The notes: generated by a model not told the origin, from the letters alone. Counted from the stretch's first letter, positions 45,751 to 56,424 are shown. The stretch: 64,000 nucleotides of DNA from Panulirus ornatus (GCF_036320965.1 NC_092250.1:12566600-12630599); one strand, 5' to 3'. Made by a program: numbers and translations.

Positions 45751-45752
<2 letters not shown>

Positions 45753-45825
<73 letters not shown>
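45753..45825. repeat. (TA)n junction tract
   Basis: 36 TA units between the LINE 5' end and the tRNA-like SINE. Confidence 0.97.
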
Positions 45826-45828
<3 letters not shown>

Positions 45829-45935
45829 CGCAATGGTTTATGGAACACATAATGACCTCCAACAGCAAGGATTCGAACCTCGACCCATTTGCATGGTAGC
45901 TGGGAACGGTAACCACAGCATAGCTGCGTGGTAGG
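45826..45935 (-). mobile_element. tRNA-derived SINE (second family) with (TA)n tail
   Basis: On the minus strand: GCTATGCTGTGGTTACCGTT (A box side), GAGGTTCGAATCC (B box, 45,871-45,883), TTGCTGTTGGAGGTCATTAT, then A/T and (TA)n. CTGTTGGAGGT is shared with 29,968-30,060. Confidence 0.65.
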
Positions 45936-46330
45936 CTCATGGGCCAGTGGTTAGCGTACCTTCCTGCCATGAGGTAGGACTGAGTTCGAATCCACGACGG
46001 CCAGAGGTAAACAGTTATCATCTCTTCCCTATGTCCAGCACATGTTCAAGATGTACATGCAGTCATGTTGACGCTGAATCTGCTTCGGATTGAGCGATAA
46101 GAGATCTGTAAACCCTTGGGACGTTCTGGACCGCAGGTTCGCATCAGTGAAGGGATCAACGTATCCTTCCACGGCCAGGTGGAGCGGGAAACCCGTTCAG
46201 ACTCCTTCATGAGAGGGATTGTGGCCTGCAATTGTTTCCCATGTACGAGGGATCTCCAGTAAGCGAGGGTCATCAGCCTGGGTTGATTCTGCCGTCCCTG
46301 CCCTTTGTACACGCCAGCTCTGTCGCTACT
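45936..46330 (+). mobile_element. tRNA-derived SINE, opposite orientation
   Basis: GGGCCAGTGGTTAGCGTACC (A box) and GAGTTCGAATCCACG (B box, about 45,982-45,996) are well kept and 30-odd bp apart. The following 300 bp (CCCTATGTCCAGCACATGTT and on) probably is its body, but the 3' limit is not visible. Confidence 0.6.
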
Positions 46331-46713
46331 AGCGATTGATTGAGTCAGTGTTGCCCCTGGGGTCGACAGAGCGTGTAGTCGTGAATTTATAGGAACTTGT
46401 GGATGAACGCATTCAAGACATTCATGTGGACAAAGTAAACTGAAGTATCAATAAAGACAGATAAAACTGTCCCTTTCAGGCATAGTTTGCAGGGTTTATC
46501 ATGTAATGAAAGATAACTATGGTGATTAATTTTCGATAGTTCTTACATCTCGCATTGATAGAGTGAACATCGAACTCCAGATATCGATTTCGGAAGCAAA
46601 GGAGAGAGTGAGCGACTCGGAGGTTGTTGGGTTGTGAGAGGTGGAGGATTATCGGTGTGTATGACCAGGGACACTGTGGTTAGGTGTTGCGATGATGCAT
46701 CCTGTGAGGGAAA

Positions 46714-46718
<5 letters not shown>
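46331..46718. other. Unclassified spacer
   Basis: No supported feature before the (CT)n array. Confidence 0.4.

Positions 46719-46798
<80 letters not shown>
46719..46798. repeat. (CT)n microsatellite
   Basis: 40 CT units. Confidence 0.98.
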
Positions 46799-46799
<1 letters not shown>

Positions 46800-48606
46800 A
46801 GTTTCTGGTGTCGTGTTCATCCAGTCCTCAGGAGCCTGGTTCATGTCAGGTAGTATCAACTCTGAATCGGTTCCAGAATCTCTAATGGACTTCGGTTCAT
46901 TTTTTTTTTTTTCACTTTATAGGAAGTTCTCGTTCATTTGTTTTCCCAAGGAGATGCATCTCCCAATTTTTTCCCCTGTTTGTAATTGATTCTAACTCGA
47001 AATCCTTTTCCGAGGGTAAAAATTATTTGGCCCTTTTCGTGCCCTGTTGTTTTTTTGTTTAAGTTTTTCTTCCTAGGGGTCACTACTTATCTCTAACTTT
47101 ATTGTAGCTATCATTTATTATCTAATACAGCTTTTGCCAGCAACGAACGTAGACCTTTTGGAAGTTATGATTTAATTCTTTGATTCCTTCATGAATTTCA
47201 TGTTTTCTATCCGTAATTGTTGAATTTATACCAGGTTTCGTCGTCAGTCATTTAGTCTGTGATTTAGAAGCTAAGCGTCTGGCTTTATATTCATTTGGAA
47301 GAGGTTTATGGAAGGGACATGGGTGAGCGGTGTCTGTCAACATTGCGGTGGAGAGTGAGGTCGATGTGGTCATTCATAAAGGGGGTCCAGATTGCAGAAT
47401 TAGGTTGAGGAACAGTTGTTTGTGGGGGAACAGTGACGATTCAGCAGGAGTATAGCCTAACCCCCTGTTCTCCCAGAAGCACTAAGACTTTTGAACACAG
47501 GACACTGGTTATATATATATATATATATAACCTTGAGGGTCAGTCTTTATCCTCGGCCGTAGTCAGCCTATCTCACAAAGACTACCATAGTAACTGGGGT
47601 CTTTTAGAAGCACTTCTGCTGAGGCGCAGCTGTACTTATGAGCACCCACGAGCAACGTAATGAACGGAATTGAATAGTATCGCTCATGTCAAGTAAGAGA
47701 TCCAACACCAACGCCTTCTGTACTAGTAAAACCGGCACCATCAGTGACGGAAATAGTAGCTAGGATTGCAGCCATGAAATACAGATACCTGATGGTAATA
47801 TTGGTGATAAGGATCCCACTGTAAACCCTCCTTCTTGCCAGGGATGCAGAAACAACAACACCTCCAACTGGAGGAAGCAGCCGTCCACCAACGCCACCAG
47901 TAGCAGTAGCACTTACCAACTGGATCTCCAATAACAATACACGTAACGCTAAGAACGGACACCTGGCGTCAATACTGCAACACAAAGCGATAGACGACCA
48001 GCGGTAAACCCCGAGCCAGAGGCAACCCAGGAGCAACACTAAAGATAAGAACCAAGCGGCAACAGTCGCACACCCACGGAACATAGAGCGACAGTAATAT
48101 TCACAACGATAGTGGTGGAGACCCAGGTGACACATTTGTGACGCGGTTGCAGAAGCAGTAGCAGCACGATGGATAGAGATGAGCTTCCAGTTGCAATTCT
48201 CTCATTGCCAATGTTCGAGGATCTACGTATAGCAACGCTGAACGCTTGAATTTTGGGTCCAGCGTAAAGTTTGGCAACACGCCTGATGAGAACACAAGAG
48301 CAGCAACACTATCGCATAGTTTACACTGTCGCTTCCGTCGCCCATGATCCACCTCTTTCTCTCCCTCGTCCTGCTGTTCCTTTAGCCAGTTTCCCCTACT
48401 CTTTGTCGTCCCCTCACACCTCCATGAGTGAAAGTGCCACATGCGTAGTTTAAGAGTGCACGTGTTCTCACAATCATCTGTTGATACCCGACGATGTTCA
48501 AGGACATGCGGTTGGTGGATGTATGTTGATGTCGAAGGCCTTTTGCTGACCACTGGCAGTCAGTTGATTGGGCTAGAGCGTAAAGGAGATGTGAACAGTC
48601 TCCTTG

Positions 48607-48607
<1 letters not shown>
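46799..48607. other. Long gene-free stretch
   Basis: A (TA)9 lies at 47,511-47,529. Minus frames of about 150 codons (47,689-48,135 and 48,101-48,553) show no domain I can name; a CR- and V-rich composition suggests chance. I see no promoter or splice pattern. Confidence 0.4.

Positions 48608-48680
<73 letters not shown>
48608..48680. repeat. (CT)n microsatellite
   Basis: 36 CT units. Confidence 0.98.
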
Positions 48681-48684
<4 letters not shown>

Positions 48685-50519
48685 ACAACAACAACCCCTC
48701 TATCTGCATTACGTGCCACCTCTGGCCATTAACTTTCTTCCTCACGGTGTGGCCAAGCAAGTTAGACTTAAAGTAATGCAGTAAATCAAATCTCGTTCCC
48801 CATTGACAACATCCCTGGCTGAGGCTTCAATTCTCCATGCATCTTCGTGTCTTCTGGGGGAATGTTATTGCAGAGGACTTACATTATAGAGGAAATAGCT
48901 GTTGTAATATATCGATCTGCCGTACACCTTACACATGCCTTGAGATAATTTCAGAGGTTATTTCATCGCTCATAGCTGTGTCTGCCATCAGGCCTCTGCT
49001 CTTCTATATGGTTCAATCAGGTTGCTTTACATATGTGGCACAACTCAGCTGGTCTGGCATACATTGTGGGTGCTTGTCCACCAACCATAATGTTCCTACA
49101 TCCTGTAGGCAGGGTATATTAGTAGCCTCTGTTCCCATGTTTATACACTATTCGTGTATTATACTAAGGCCACCACTTCATTTCAGTGGTAGTATTATAA
49201 GATATTTCACCCTTATCGTGCCATTAGGGAATTATTTTCGAGTTCATAATGGAAAACATGCTCTTAGGGTATTCTTCGTATAGATTGTGATGTATTTTTT
49301 CCTTTTGGGTTCCAGAAAGCAGAGCTTCAGTGCCTTTGGTGGTTCGCAATGATTCAGGTTATTACGAAGGTCAGTGTGACTGGGAGATCTTTACAGAGAG
49401 TCCAACCCTGTAATTCTGCCCTCGTTGTAGGGTGATGGTGGTGTTTACACACAACAGTGTTCTGGTCTTTATGTGGATTTGGAAGGTCTTGCCTTTCTTG
49501 CACTTTTAGTCCACAAAATACCACTTTCCATCTTCTTTTCTCGAAGATGATTGTCTTCCCTGTAATGTTCGCTGAGGAAATGGTTGTTGAACATCATTAG
49601 TTGGAAGACTGTCACTGTTCTTATCGAAAATATGATGGTGTTTGTGCCATATGTTCTGTACTAAATATTCTATTCACCTTCCACACAAGATGGACAGTTG
49701 AAGCTTCCCTTAATGAGCACGTTATTTTCCTTGGCCAACCGAAATACTTGATTGATATCTGTGCTAGTGTAAGTGCATTAACCACAGTCATTAAGCACCT
49801 TGTGATCTGTTTAGCAAAACAGTTTGAAAAGGCCTGGACTATTTCCTACTGTGTGTCCCAAACTGATCAGGATGTGGAGGAGTTTTAGGCTCGCAGGCTT
49901 CAAACAGCTTGACAGCGAAGGAGCAACGGTGCAGCTTAGTGGCCGACAGAGCGCTAGGGCCAGAGGAGCCCCCCCGTAATATATGTGATGTGTGTACATG
50001 GGAGATGAAGAGCCCTGGTCCTGGTGAGAGGCTGGGTTTATGCGAGAGGCTAGATTCCTGAAAGTGACCCTGGTTGAGGGGAAGACTGAGCCTCTGTTTC
50101 TCTGTAGACAGGGTCTCTGAGAGGGGCTGGGATCCGCGCTGAGGCAGAACCTTTGGGAGATGCCTTTGAACCTCTTTAGATCGGCTGGGTTCTACGATGA
50201 GGCTGAACGTTTGTAAGAAGCCTTGTTACTCTCACAGGTTACGGGAATTGATTTATCAGTTACCCGTTAGTTAGACCAGAACGATGATCACATTCACCAT
50301 ACTGCCACACCCTCATAAGAAAACAGTCTACCTGCCAGGGATGTAAGCAGGCATCGCTGTGGTGTACGGGCCACACCTCGCAGCTGTGTCTGCTCGAAGA
50401 ACAGAATTCGTGGTAGAGATCAAGGTTGGAGAGTCAGGCAGCCAGCCTAGCCTAGCCTCGTACTTCATGACCATCAGCATCTGGTTAACACCAGAACGGT
50501 CTCAGTTTACACAACACAG
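48681..50519. other. Long gene-free stretch with two unassigned frames
   Basis: The 148-codon plus frame (48,837-49,283) and the 95-codon plus frame (49,601-49,888) are the longest non-repeat frames here. Neither has a motif I can name. The second has a FHTRWTVEASLNEH segment that is only faintly hAT-like. Confidence 0.4.
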
Positions 50520-51020
50520 CGACAATCTGGTTAAAACCAGAGTATGTCTCGCTCTGTCTCGTCATCTGGTTAAAACCAGAGTATGTCTCGCTCTGTCTCG
50601 TCATCTGGTTAAAACCAGAGTATGTCTCGCTCTGTCTCGTCATCTGGTTAAAACCAGAGTATGTCTCGCTCTGTCATCGTCGTTCTTCATCTGGTTAAAA
50701 CTATAACCAGTTAATGGTCTCGCTCTGTCTCGTCATCTGGTTAAAACCAGAGCTTGTCTCGCTCTGTCTCGTCATCTGGTTAAAACCAGAGTATGTCTCG
50801 TTCTGTCTCGTCATCTGGTTAGAACCAGAGTATGTCTCGCTGTCTCGTCATCTGGTTAGAACCAGAGTATGTCTCGCTCTGTCTCGTCATCTGGTTAAAA
50901 CCAGAGTATGCCTCGCTCTGTCTCGTCATCTGGTTAAAACCAGAGTATGTCTCGCTCTGTCTCGTCATCTGGTTAAAACTAGTAATGTCTCGCTCTGTCT
51001 CGTCATCTGATTAGAACCAG
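50520..51020. repeat. 39-bp minisatellite with a palindromic core, about 12-13 copies
   Basis: The unit is CATCTGGTTAAAACCAGAGT then ATGTCTCGCTCTGTCTCGT. CTGGTTAAAACCAG is an inverted repeat (CTGGTT/AACCAG). CTGGTT recurs at 50,527, 50,566 and so on every 39 bp. The array stays open in several frames since 39 is a multiple of 3, giving 13-residue repeats. One copy near 50,685-50,715 is rearranged. Confidence 0.96.
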
Positions 51021-51231
51021 ACGTTTCTCGTTCCACGCAACATCGTGTCTCGTAGACTTCCCTCGCCTGTTGGGTATGTGTTGCATTCGGAAATGAGAAT
51101 TGTTTATACAAATGAATACATATTTTTGCACTCTCTGAAAAAAAGAAAAAAGAAATATTCATCTGATTTTAGAATGATACCTGATAACGATGTTGCTTGA
51201 TTGATTAGTAGACACCAAAAAAAAAAAGAAA
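51021..51231. other. Short spacer
   Basis: A-runs at 51,141 and 51,218. Nothing else. Confidence 0.4.
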
Positions 51232-51301
51232 AATCAGTTCGTGCGTCTCCTGGCGCTACCTCCCTGACGCGGGAAACGGCGATTAAGTATAATGAAAATA
51301 A
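51232..51301 (+). mobile_element. Isolated LINE or short-element 3' tail
   Basis: CGTCTCCTGGCGCTACCTCC, then CTGACGCGGGAAACGGCGAT and TAAGTATAATGAA. The stem-loop tail is kept while everything upstream is gone or unrecognisable. Confidence 0.75.
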
Positions 51302-51689
51302 GATATAGATTAAAAAAAAGCTGCTCACATACTTATTGTAATAAAAAGTTCGTTTGAGAGTAATGTTAATTGATTAAATATAGTTCACCAGCCTTAACCT
51401 GCGTGACCCGTCAAACATCTGACCTGTGACCCCATTTGACCCGTGACCCCGATGCCCCAACAGGCATCTAACCACCATCATTTGCGAAGTTTTTAAAACT
51501 TCGTTGATAATTAGGTTTTTATTTAAAAACGCAATTCAGGTAAAAAGAAAAAAAAATGCAGTAACAAATTAACTTTTCCATAAAACAAAAATTAATATTT
51601 TTGAATTAAACAATTATGTATATTCAGAAGTTTTTCAATTGTGCCGAATGAAAAGATTTTCTTTGGCGCAAAACATAAAACCAGTATGC
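51302..51689. other. Spacer with a GACCC-rich block
   Basis: TGACCCGT/TGACCTGT/TGACCCC units at 51,402-51,455 resemble the GACCC units at 52,625-52,760 on the other side of the LINE scrap. Confidence 0.5.
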
Positions 51690-52137
51690 GTGTGCGGAAG
51701 TGAGTCACAGGGTGGGAGAGGGGGCGAAAGTTCTGGGAGCGTTGAAAAATGTGTGGAAGGCGAGAACATTATCTCGGAAAGCAGAAGTGGGTATGTTCGA
51801 AGGAATAGTGGTTCCAACAACGTTACATGGTTGCGAGGCGAGGCGGAGAAGGATGGATGTGTTGGAAATGAGATGTTTGAGGACAATATGTGGTGTGAGA
51901 TGGTTTGATCGAGTAAGAAATGAAAGGGTAAGAGATGTGTTGTAATAAAAAGAGTGTGGTTGAGAGAGCAGAAGAGGGTGTTTTGAAATGGTTTGGTCAC
52001 ATGGAGAGAATGAGTGAGGAAAGATTGACCAAGAGGATACTATGTGTCAGAGGTGGAGGGAACAAGGAGAAGTGGGAGACCAAATTGGAGGTGGAAAGAT
52101 GGAGTGAAAAAGATTTAGAGCGATCGGGGCCTGAACA
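51690..52137 (+). pseudogene. LINE C-terminal domain, diverged and frameshifted
   Basis: From SHRVGEGAKVLGALKNVWKA through GMFEGIVVPTTLHGCEA, RRMDVLEMRCLRTICG (after a ~24-bp loss), then in another frame CNKKSVVERAEEGVLKWFGH and MERMSEERLTKRI, and a last shift before WRWKDGV. It ends inside the LEERxLNMQ-equivalent region (GGGCCTGAACAT) where the 20-bp satellite begins. No tail and no endonuclease. Confidence 0.88.
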
Positions 52138-52606
52138 TCTGTAAGCTGATGTCTTTACCTGTAAGCTGGTATCTTATCTGTAAGCTGATATCTTATCTTG
52201 TAGCTGATGTCTTTATCTGTAATCTGATGTCTTTATCTGTAAGCTGATATCATTATCTGTAAGCTAATGTCTTTATCTGTAAGCTGATATCTTTTATCTG
52301 TAAGTTGATACATTTATCTAAGTTGATCTTTATCTGAGCCAATGTCTTTATCTGTAAGCTGATATCTATCTTTTATCTGAAGTTGATATCTTTATATGTA
52401 AGTTGATATCTATATCTGTAAGCTAATGTCTTTATCTGTACGCTAATGTCTTTATCTGTACGCCGATATCTTTATCTGTAAGTTAATATCCTTATCTGTA
52501 AGCTGATATCTTTGTTTCTAAGCTGATATCTTTGTCTGTAAGTTAATATCTTTTTCTGTAAGCTGATATCGTTTTCTTTAAGCTGATATCTTTATCAGTA
52601 AGCTGA
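52138..52606. repeat. ~20-bp minisatellite, about 23 copies
   Basis: Unit CTGTAAGCTGATATCTTTAT with GATGTC, TTGATAT and TAATGTC variants. It begins exactly at the broken 3' end of the LINE scrap. GATATC within the unit is palindromic. Confidence 0.94.
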
Positions 52607-52770
52607 GAAACTTGACGAGAACTATTTGACCCACGAGATATCCGACTTGACCCATCTTGACCCGCTCCAGGGTCTAGGTGGGTCAGCCATATGACCCATG
52701 ACCCACTATGACCCACATTGGGGTTGCACCTCCAGTGATCCACTGACCCGTTTCTAACTCTGATCAAGAC
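52607..52770. repeat. Degenerate TGACCCA-rich block
   Basis: TTGACCCA, ATGACCCA and TTGACCCG recur irregularly, as in 51,402-51,455. Confidence 0.7.
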
Positions 52771-53246
52771 AGTTTTGAATCAAGAGAAACGAAACAATAT
52801 TTCATAGCTATCATTTTTTTTTTTTTTACGACGAAAATGATCAATATTATCCGACAGGCTTGGGTTCACTGTATGGTATACAGGCACTTCTCTGAAGCAG
52901 TGTTCGTCACAGTTCTCCACTGCAGAGAGAACTCCATGTGACATTTGCTGTCTGTACTCCAACTCATAGTCACGATCGTATACCAATGTTAAACACAGTA
53001 ATGTAGTTGCCTGTGGCTGGTTTAACTCAAGCATAGAGCCAGTGTTACGCTATGGTAGGTTTAGTATAGGAACTGGCCTTCGTGGTTCTGTGTTAAATCT
53101 CGGCAGCAAGTGTTGACTGTGATGTTCCGACAGATCTAACACAGGAGGTAGCCTCCACGTTGCTCTAGCACGGCTGCATCGCATGTAGCCACCATTATGC
53201 TGTAGGTCCTCTTAACACAGCAAGTGGTTTCCTTATTCATGCGACA
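52771..53246. other. Spacer grading into the 103-bp array
   Basis: From about 53,090 it holds decayed copies of the next repeat (AGATCTAACACAG, GGTCCTCTTAACACAGCAAG). Confidence 0.5.
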
Positions 53247-53590
53247 GACGGACACAGCAAGTTGTTACTGCTATGTTATTTAAGATCTAACATAGCATTA
53301 CGTTACAGGTCGTTTGAACCAGCAAGTGGTCTCTTTTGTTAATAGGACAGATGGACACAGCAAGGAGTTACTGCTATGTTGTTTAAGATCTAACATAGCA
53401 TTACGTTACAGGTCGTTTGAACCAGCAGGTGGTCTCTTTTGTTAATACGACTGATGGACACAGCAAGGAGTTACTGCTATGTTGTTTAAGATCTAACATA
53501 GCATTACGTTACAGGTCGTTTGAACCAGCAAGTGGTCTCTTTTGTTAATACGACAGATGGACACAGCAAGGAGTTACTGCTATGATGATG
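53247..53590. repeat. 103-bp tandem repeat with inner palindrome, 3.3 copies
   Basis: GACACAGCAAG starts at 53,251, 53,354, 53,457 and 53,560, exactly 103 bp apart. Each unit has CTATGTT..AACATAG arms around AAGATCT. Copies are about 95% identical. Confidence 0.96.
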
Positions 53591-53710
53591 TAGATGAAAC
53601 AGAGCAAGACGCCGCTTTGTTTTCATGACGGGCGTGCGCAGTAAGTGGGGCCCCTCCGATGCTTTCATCGGTCTGTGCATCGTTAAGTCTGTCGCTTCTA
53701 CTGTAGCACA

Positions 53711-53944
53711 GTGTCGGGACCTCACAATCTGGCCATAGTTGTAAATTACACAAGAAACGGCTATTATGCAGGTAGGACTAGTTTATATGCCCCATCCTGC
53801 ACAGACGCCAGAGGTAGACGAGAAATATTTGATCATCATTTACCAGGTATTTGTAGTGAACAGGATTCTGCCATAGTAGGAGATTTCAACATACCGGTAT
53901 CTAACTGGTCGTCTTTTAAGTCTTCGAGCGTCGATTGTGGTTGA
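53711..53944 (+). pseudogene. CR1/Jockey-like endonuclease scrap
   Basis: SLYAPSCTDARGRREIFDHH then SAIVGDFNIPVSNWSSF matches the YRPPxS..FF..L and VIxGDFNxPxIxW motifs of CR1/Jockey-type endonucleases. It is a 78-codon open frame closed by TGA. It belongs to a different LINE clade from the RTE-like copies. Confidence 0.75.
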
Positions 53945-54084
53945 GTAACAGGGCCCAGCACAGCACGTGAAAGCCATGATGGGTCTATAGAGCATTAGAA
54001 TCTCCCTAACCAATGGGCGTTACACCAGTCGTCTATGAATGTGGAGGATATCTAGCCATTACGCCACATAATTACAGCAGTGAT
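53945..54084. other. Short spacer
   Basis: No feature before the degenerate array. Confidence 0.4.
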
Positions 54085-54430
54085 GGTCGCCCTAGAGTGT
54101 TTGCTGTTTACGCTTCGAACAACCGTAATGTTGGCACTAGTGTGTTTACATTTTACACTCTAGACAGCGATAATGTTGGCCTCATTGTGTTTTCTATTTA
54201 CACTCCGGGCAACATGATATAGGCACCAGTGTGTTTACTTTTTTACACTCCTGGCGACAATAGTGTTGGCACGACTGCGTGGACTTTTTACGCTCTTCGA
54301 GAAGTGTAATTTGGCACCAGTGTGTTTCCTTTTTACACTGTAGAAAACGTTAATGTTGTCACCACTGTGTTTACCTTTTATGCTCTACACAACAGTAATG
54401 TTGACATCCATGTGTTAACTATGGACTATT
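54085..54430. repeat. Degenerate ~60-bp minisatellite, about 6 copies
   Basis: GTGTTTACATTTTTACACTC, AACAGTAATGTTGGCACCA and their variants recur every 55-62 bp. Confidence 0.8.
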
Positions 54431-54616
54431 GATACTCCATAATACAGTGCTGGTCACGCCTCAATATCATCTGTTTACGATCGAGACAATGGTAATATAT
54501 CGTACATTTCAGACAACACAGACGTTTGTATCAGAGTGGATATACCGGGTATATCTTGTAAGTAGAGCATCAGTAATGGTTGCATACGAGAGTCTACTGT
54601 AAACTCTACACATTGA
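54431..54616. other. Short spacer
   Basis: Nothing recognised. Confidence 0.4.
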
Positions 54617-54670
54617 ACCCTGCCCTGGGTTCTAGGCCGACCCATGGTGTATCTACAAATTTTGTAAATG
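54617..54670 (+). mobile_element. B-box repeat, copy 1
   Basis: CCTGCCCTGGGTTCTAGGCC then GACCCATGGTGTATCTACAA. The B box has one change (GGTTCTAGGCC for GGTTCGAAGCC). Confidence 0.6.
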
Positions 54671-54914
54671 CTGCCACTCCCGGGCCATTCATTCGTCCTT
54701 TTTACATCATTTTCATGTTGTAGTCAGTAATGATCGTAGGAGTACGAAGCCATTACAGTCCTGAGCACAGTGGTAGAGTATTACCGTAGTTATCATTGTT
54801 AAGTGTTTGGACAAGCGTCATTGTATCACCATGTTTGTTAAGTGTTGACACTGCAGTTGTTGAGGCTTGTTATATGCACTCACATTGTAGTTTATCATTA
54901 CGGTTAAAGTGAGT

Positions 54915-55130
54915 TAGGTCATCAGGTGGTCGGCCTTGTTACTTGTGCCACCACAAGTACACAGGAGGAGGTGATGAGGGTCGTTACCACTGCAGAACAA
55001 ATGATGGTTATCTCGATGGAGAGACAGATACACCACGAGTCGGCTTCGAACCCTGGGCTCACGAAGCAGTGTGAGATTGAACTCCAAGCTATCCCCACAG
55101 AGATGAGGTTGGAACGTAAGTACAAACAAT
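54915..55130 (-). mobile_element. B-box repeat, copy 2, longer
   Basis: Minus strand: CCCAGGGTTCGAAGCCGACT (about 55,036-55,055) then CGTGGTGTATCTGTC. It runs on for about 130 bp (CTCCTCCTGTGTACTTGTGG) in sequence that may be the body of the same SINE. The plus frame of 68 codons over it is an antisense artefact. Confidence 0.6.
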
Positions 55131-55185
55131 AGAAATCTAGTCTGTGTGTCTTTTAACCTACGTGTGGCTTAGGCAGCCTGACGCC

Positions 55186-55245
55186 CTGCCCAGGGTTCGA
55201 AGCCGACCCATGGTGTATATACAAATGATGTTTATATTTCACAGC
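55186..55245 (+). mobile_element. B-box repeat, copy 3
   Basis: CCCAGGGTTCGAAGCCGACC then CATGGTGTATATACAAATGA; the closest match to copy 1. Confidence 0.65.
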
Positions 55246-55754
55246 AACACATGAGGTAATTCTTTTTAAGCCCAGCCGTCCAAATGTTAACGTTCAATCG
55301 TTCACCTCAACCTCTCTGGTTAACTTCACCATCTCTCCAAATTCGTCTCCGACAAAATGGGTAGATGTTTCAGATTCAAAGAGCTAACACTATCACCAAC
55401 TGTCGTTCAGAGCGTATTAGCTCAAAATGACACACCTGAGGGGCATCTTGTAATCTACATCTTTCATGTTTTTCTGGCGTATTTTGTGCCACGACTTCCC
55501 TGCTCAGAGGGAAAATGTGAGCACTGTCCTTAAGCCCAGTTATCATGGTTATTGCTGCAAGGCACGAGACCCACTGACCTGCTACCACCAACGTCACGAC
55601 CTCAGTCCGCAGTCGTAAAAATGTATTACTAAAAAAGGATTCTTTTCCTGCGAACTTGAACGATGAGAAAAAGAAAAGACCATGAGGACTTCGGAGTCTC
55701 ACTTTGTTTGAATGGAGTTTAGTAGTCTTCTTCCTCTATTTCATATTTTTTTTC
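55246..55754. other. Unclassified spacer
   Basis: The minus 108-codon frame (55,376-55,702) has no motif. Confidence 0.4.
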
Positions 55755-56105
55755 GTCGTTTTGTGCGGTACCGAGTTAGCAACTGGAACAGACGAAAAAG
55801 AACAAGAAGACGCATTCTCTCACGTGTATTCTCGAGCTGTCGGTGTGTAATGCACCGAAACTACATCCAACCATCCACAACCAGGCCCCACAGGCTGCTT
55901 CATATGCTTTGGTTCAGTCCATTGGCAGCATGTCGCCTGCTGTAAACTACTTCGCTCCAATTCAGTTTATCCCGTGCATGCCTTACACCTTCGTGCATGC
56001 TCAGTCCACGAGTACTCAGAATCATTTTTACTCCATCCTTCCATCTCCAATTTCGTCTTTTTCTTCTCTTTAACCCCTTCACTCCTGACACATCCACTCC
56101 TCAAT
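55755..56105 (-). mobile_element. Old LINE 3' fragment with long 3' UTR
   Basis: The last ~55 codons (RRKRRNWRWKDGVKMILSTR then LSMHEG, RHARDKLNWSEVVYSR) and the long 3' UTR (GTGTAATGCACCGAAACTAC at 55,843 on +). The stem-loop tail is decayed (GGTACCGAGTTAGCAACTGG). More diverged than the other copies, so older. Confidence 0.85.
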
Positions 56106-56371
56106 CATTCTCCCCATATATCCAAAGTAGATTTCTGTAAATCCAAAGACGATTCCAGGAGCTAAATCATTACTGAATTACTTTTCAGAAAATCAAGTTA
56201 CATCATCAGTTGATTGAACATTCTGTTAGTCTGAAAGTTGTTATGCAGTGTCATGAACTAGTCAAGCTTACAGAAGAGGGAAGGAAAAAAAAATGAACGT
56301 AATAGAATAGAGACATTTGATAATGTATAAAGATACATTATTATCGTTAAAGGATTCTTTTTTTAAGTTAG
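56106..56371. other. Short spacer
   Basis: Nothing recognised. Confidence 0.4.
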
Positions 56372-56419
56372 CTGAGACGGCACGAACAACTGAGGCCGTA
56401 ATCAAGGCCATCTCATTAA

Positions 56420-56424
<5 letters not shown>
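56372..56424. repeat. 50-bp repeat shared with 62,113-62,162
   Basis: GAGACGGCACGAACAACTGA then GGCCGTAATCAAGGCCAT and CTCATTAACGCT, about 84% identical to 62,113-62,162. In both places a microsatellite and a minus-strand tRNA-derived SINE follow. Confidence 0.88.

Larger units (their letters stand above)
42873..45752 (-). mobile_element. RTE-like LINE with endonuclease and RT, slightly 5'-truncated
   Basis: The longest continuous copy (2.9 kb). Its 5' end (ACTTTCAGTTTTACC on +) abuts a (TA)n that itself looks like the tail of a minus-strand tRNA-derived SINE. It lacks the first ~400 bp seen at 18,080-18,486. It ends with the short 3' UTR and tail CCTCGCAAACGCGGGAG. Two small frameshifts split the ORF (near 44,838-44,890 and 44,395-44,400); otherwise it is open. 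Confidence 0.95.

Noticed and set aside
45936..46000. Functional tRNA genes at the A/B-box sites (also 27,735, 59,742, 62,410)
   Set aside because: No acceptor stem or anticodon arm can be paired, A-B spacing varies, and microsatellite tails are attached, so tRNA-derived SINEs are the better call.
48837..49888. Possible piggyBac or hAT transposase remnant
   Set aside because: On - a broken MVGG / VDKHPQ / DQLSCATY series and on + FHTRWTVEASLNEH look suggestive, but they do not form a consistent order or frame.
50520..51020. CRISPR-like array (palindromic units at constant period)
   Set aside because: The 39-bp units are tandem with no unique spacers, and the setting is clearly a eukaryotic repeat-rich genome. 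It is a minisatellite.
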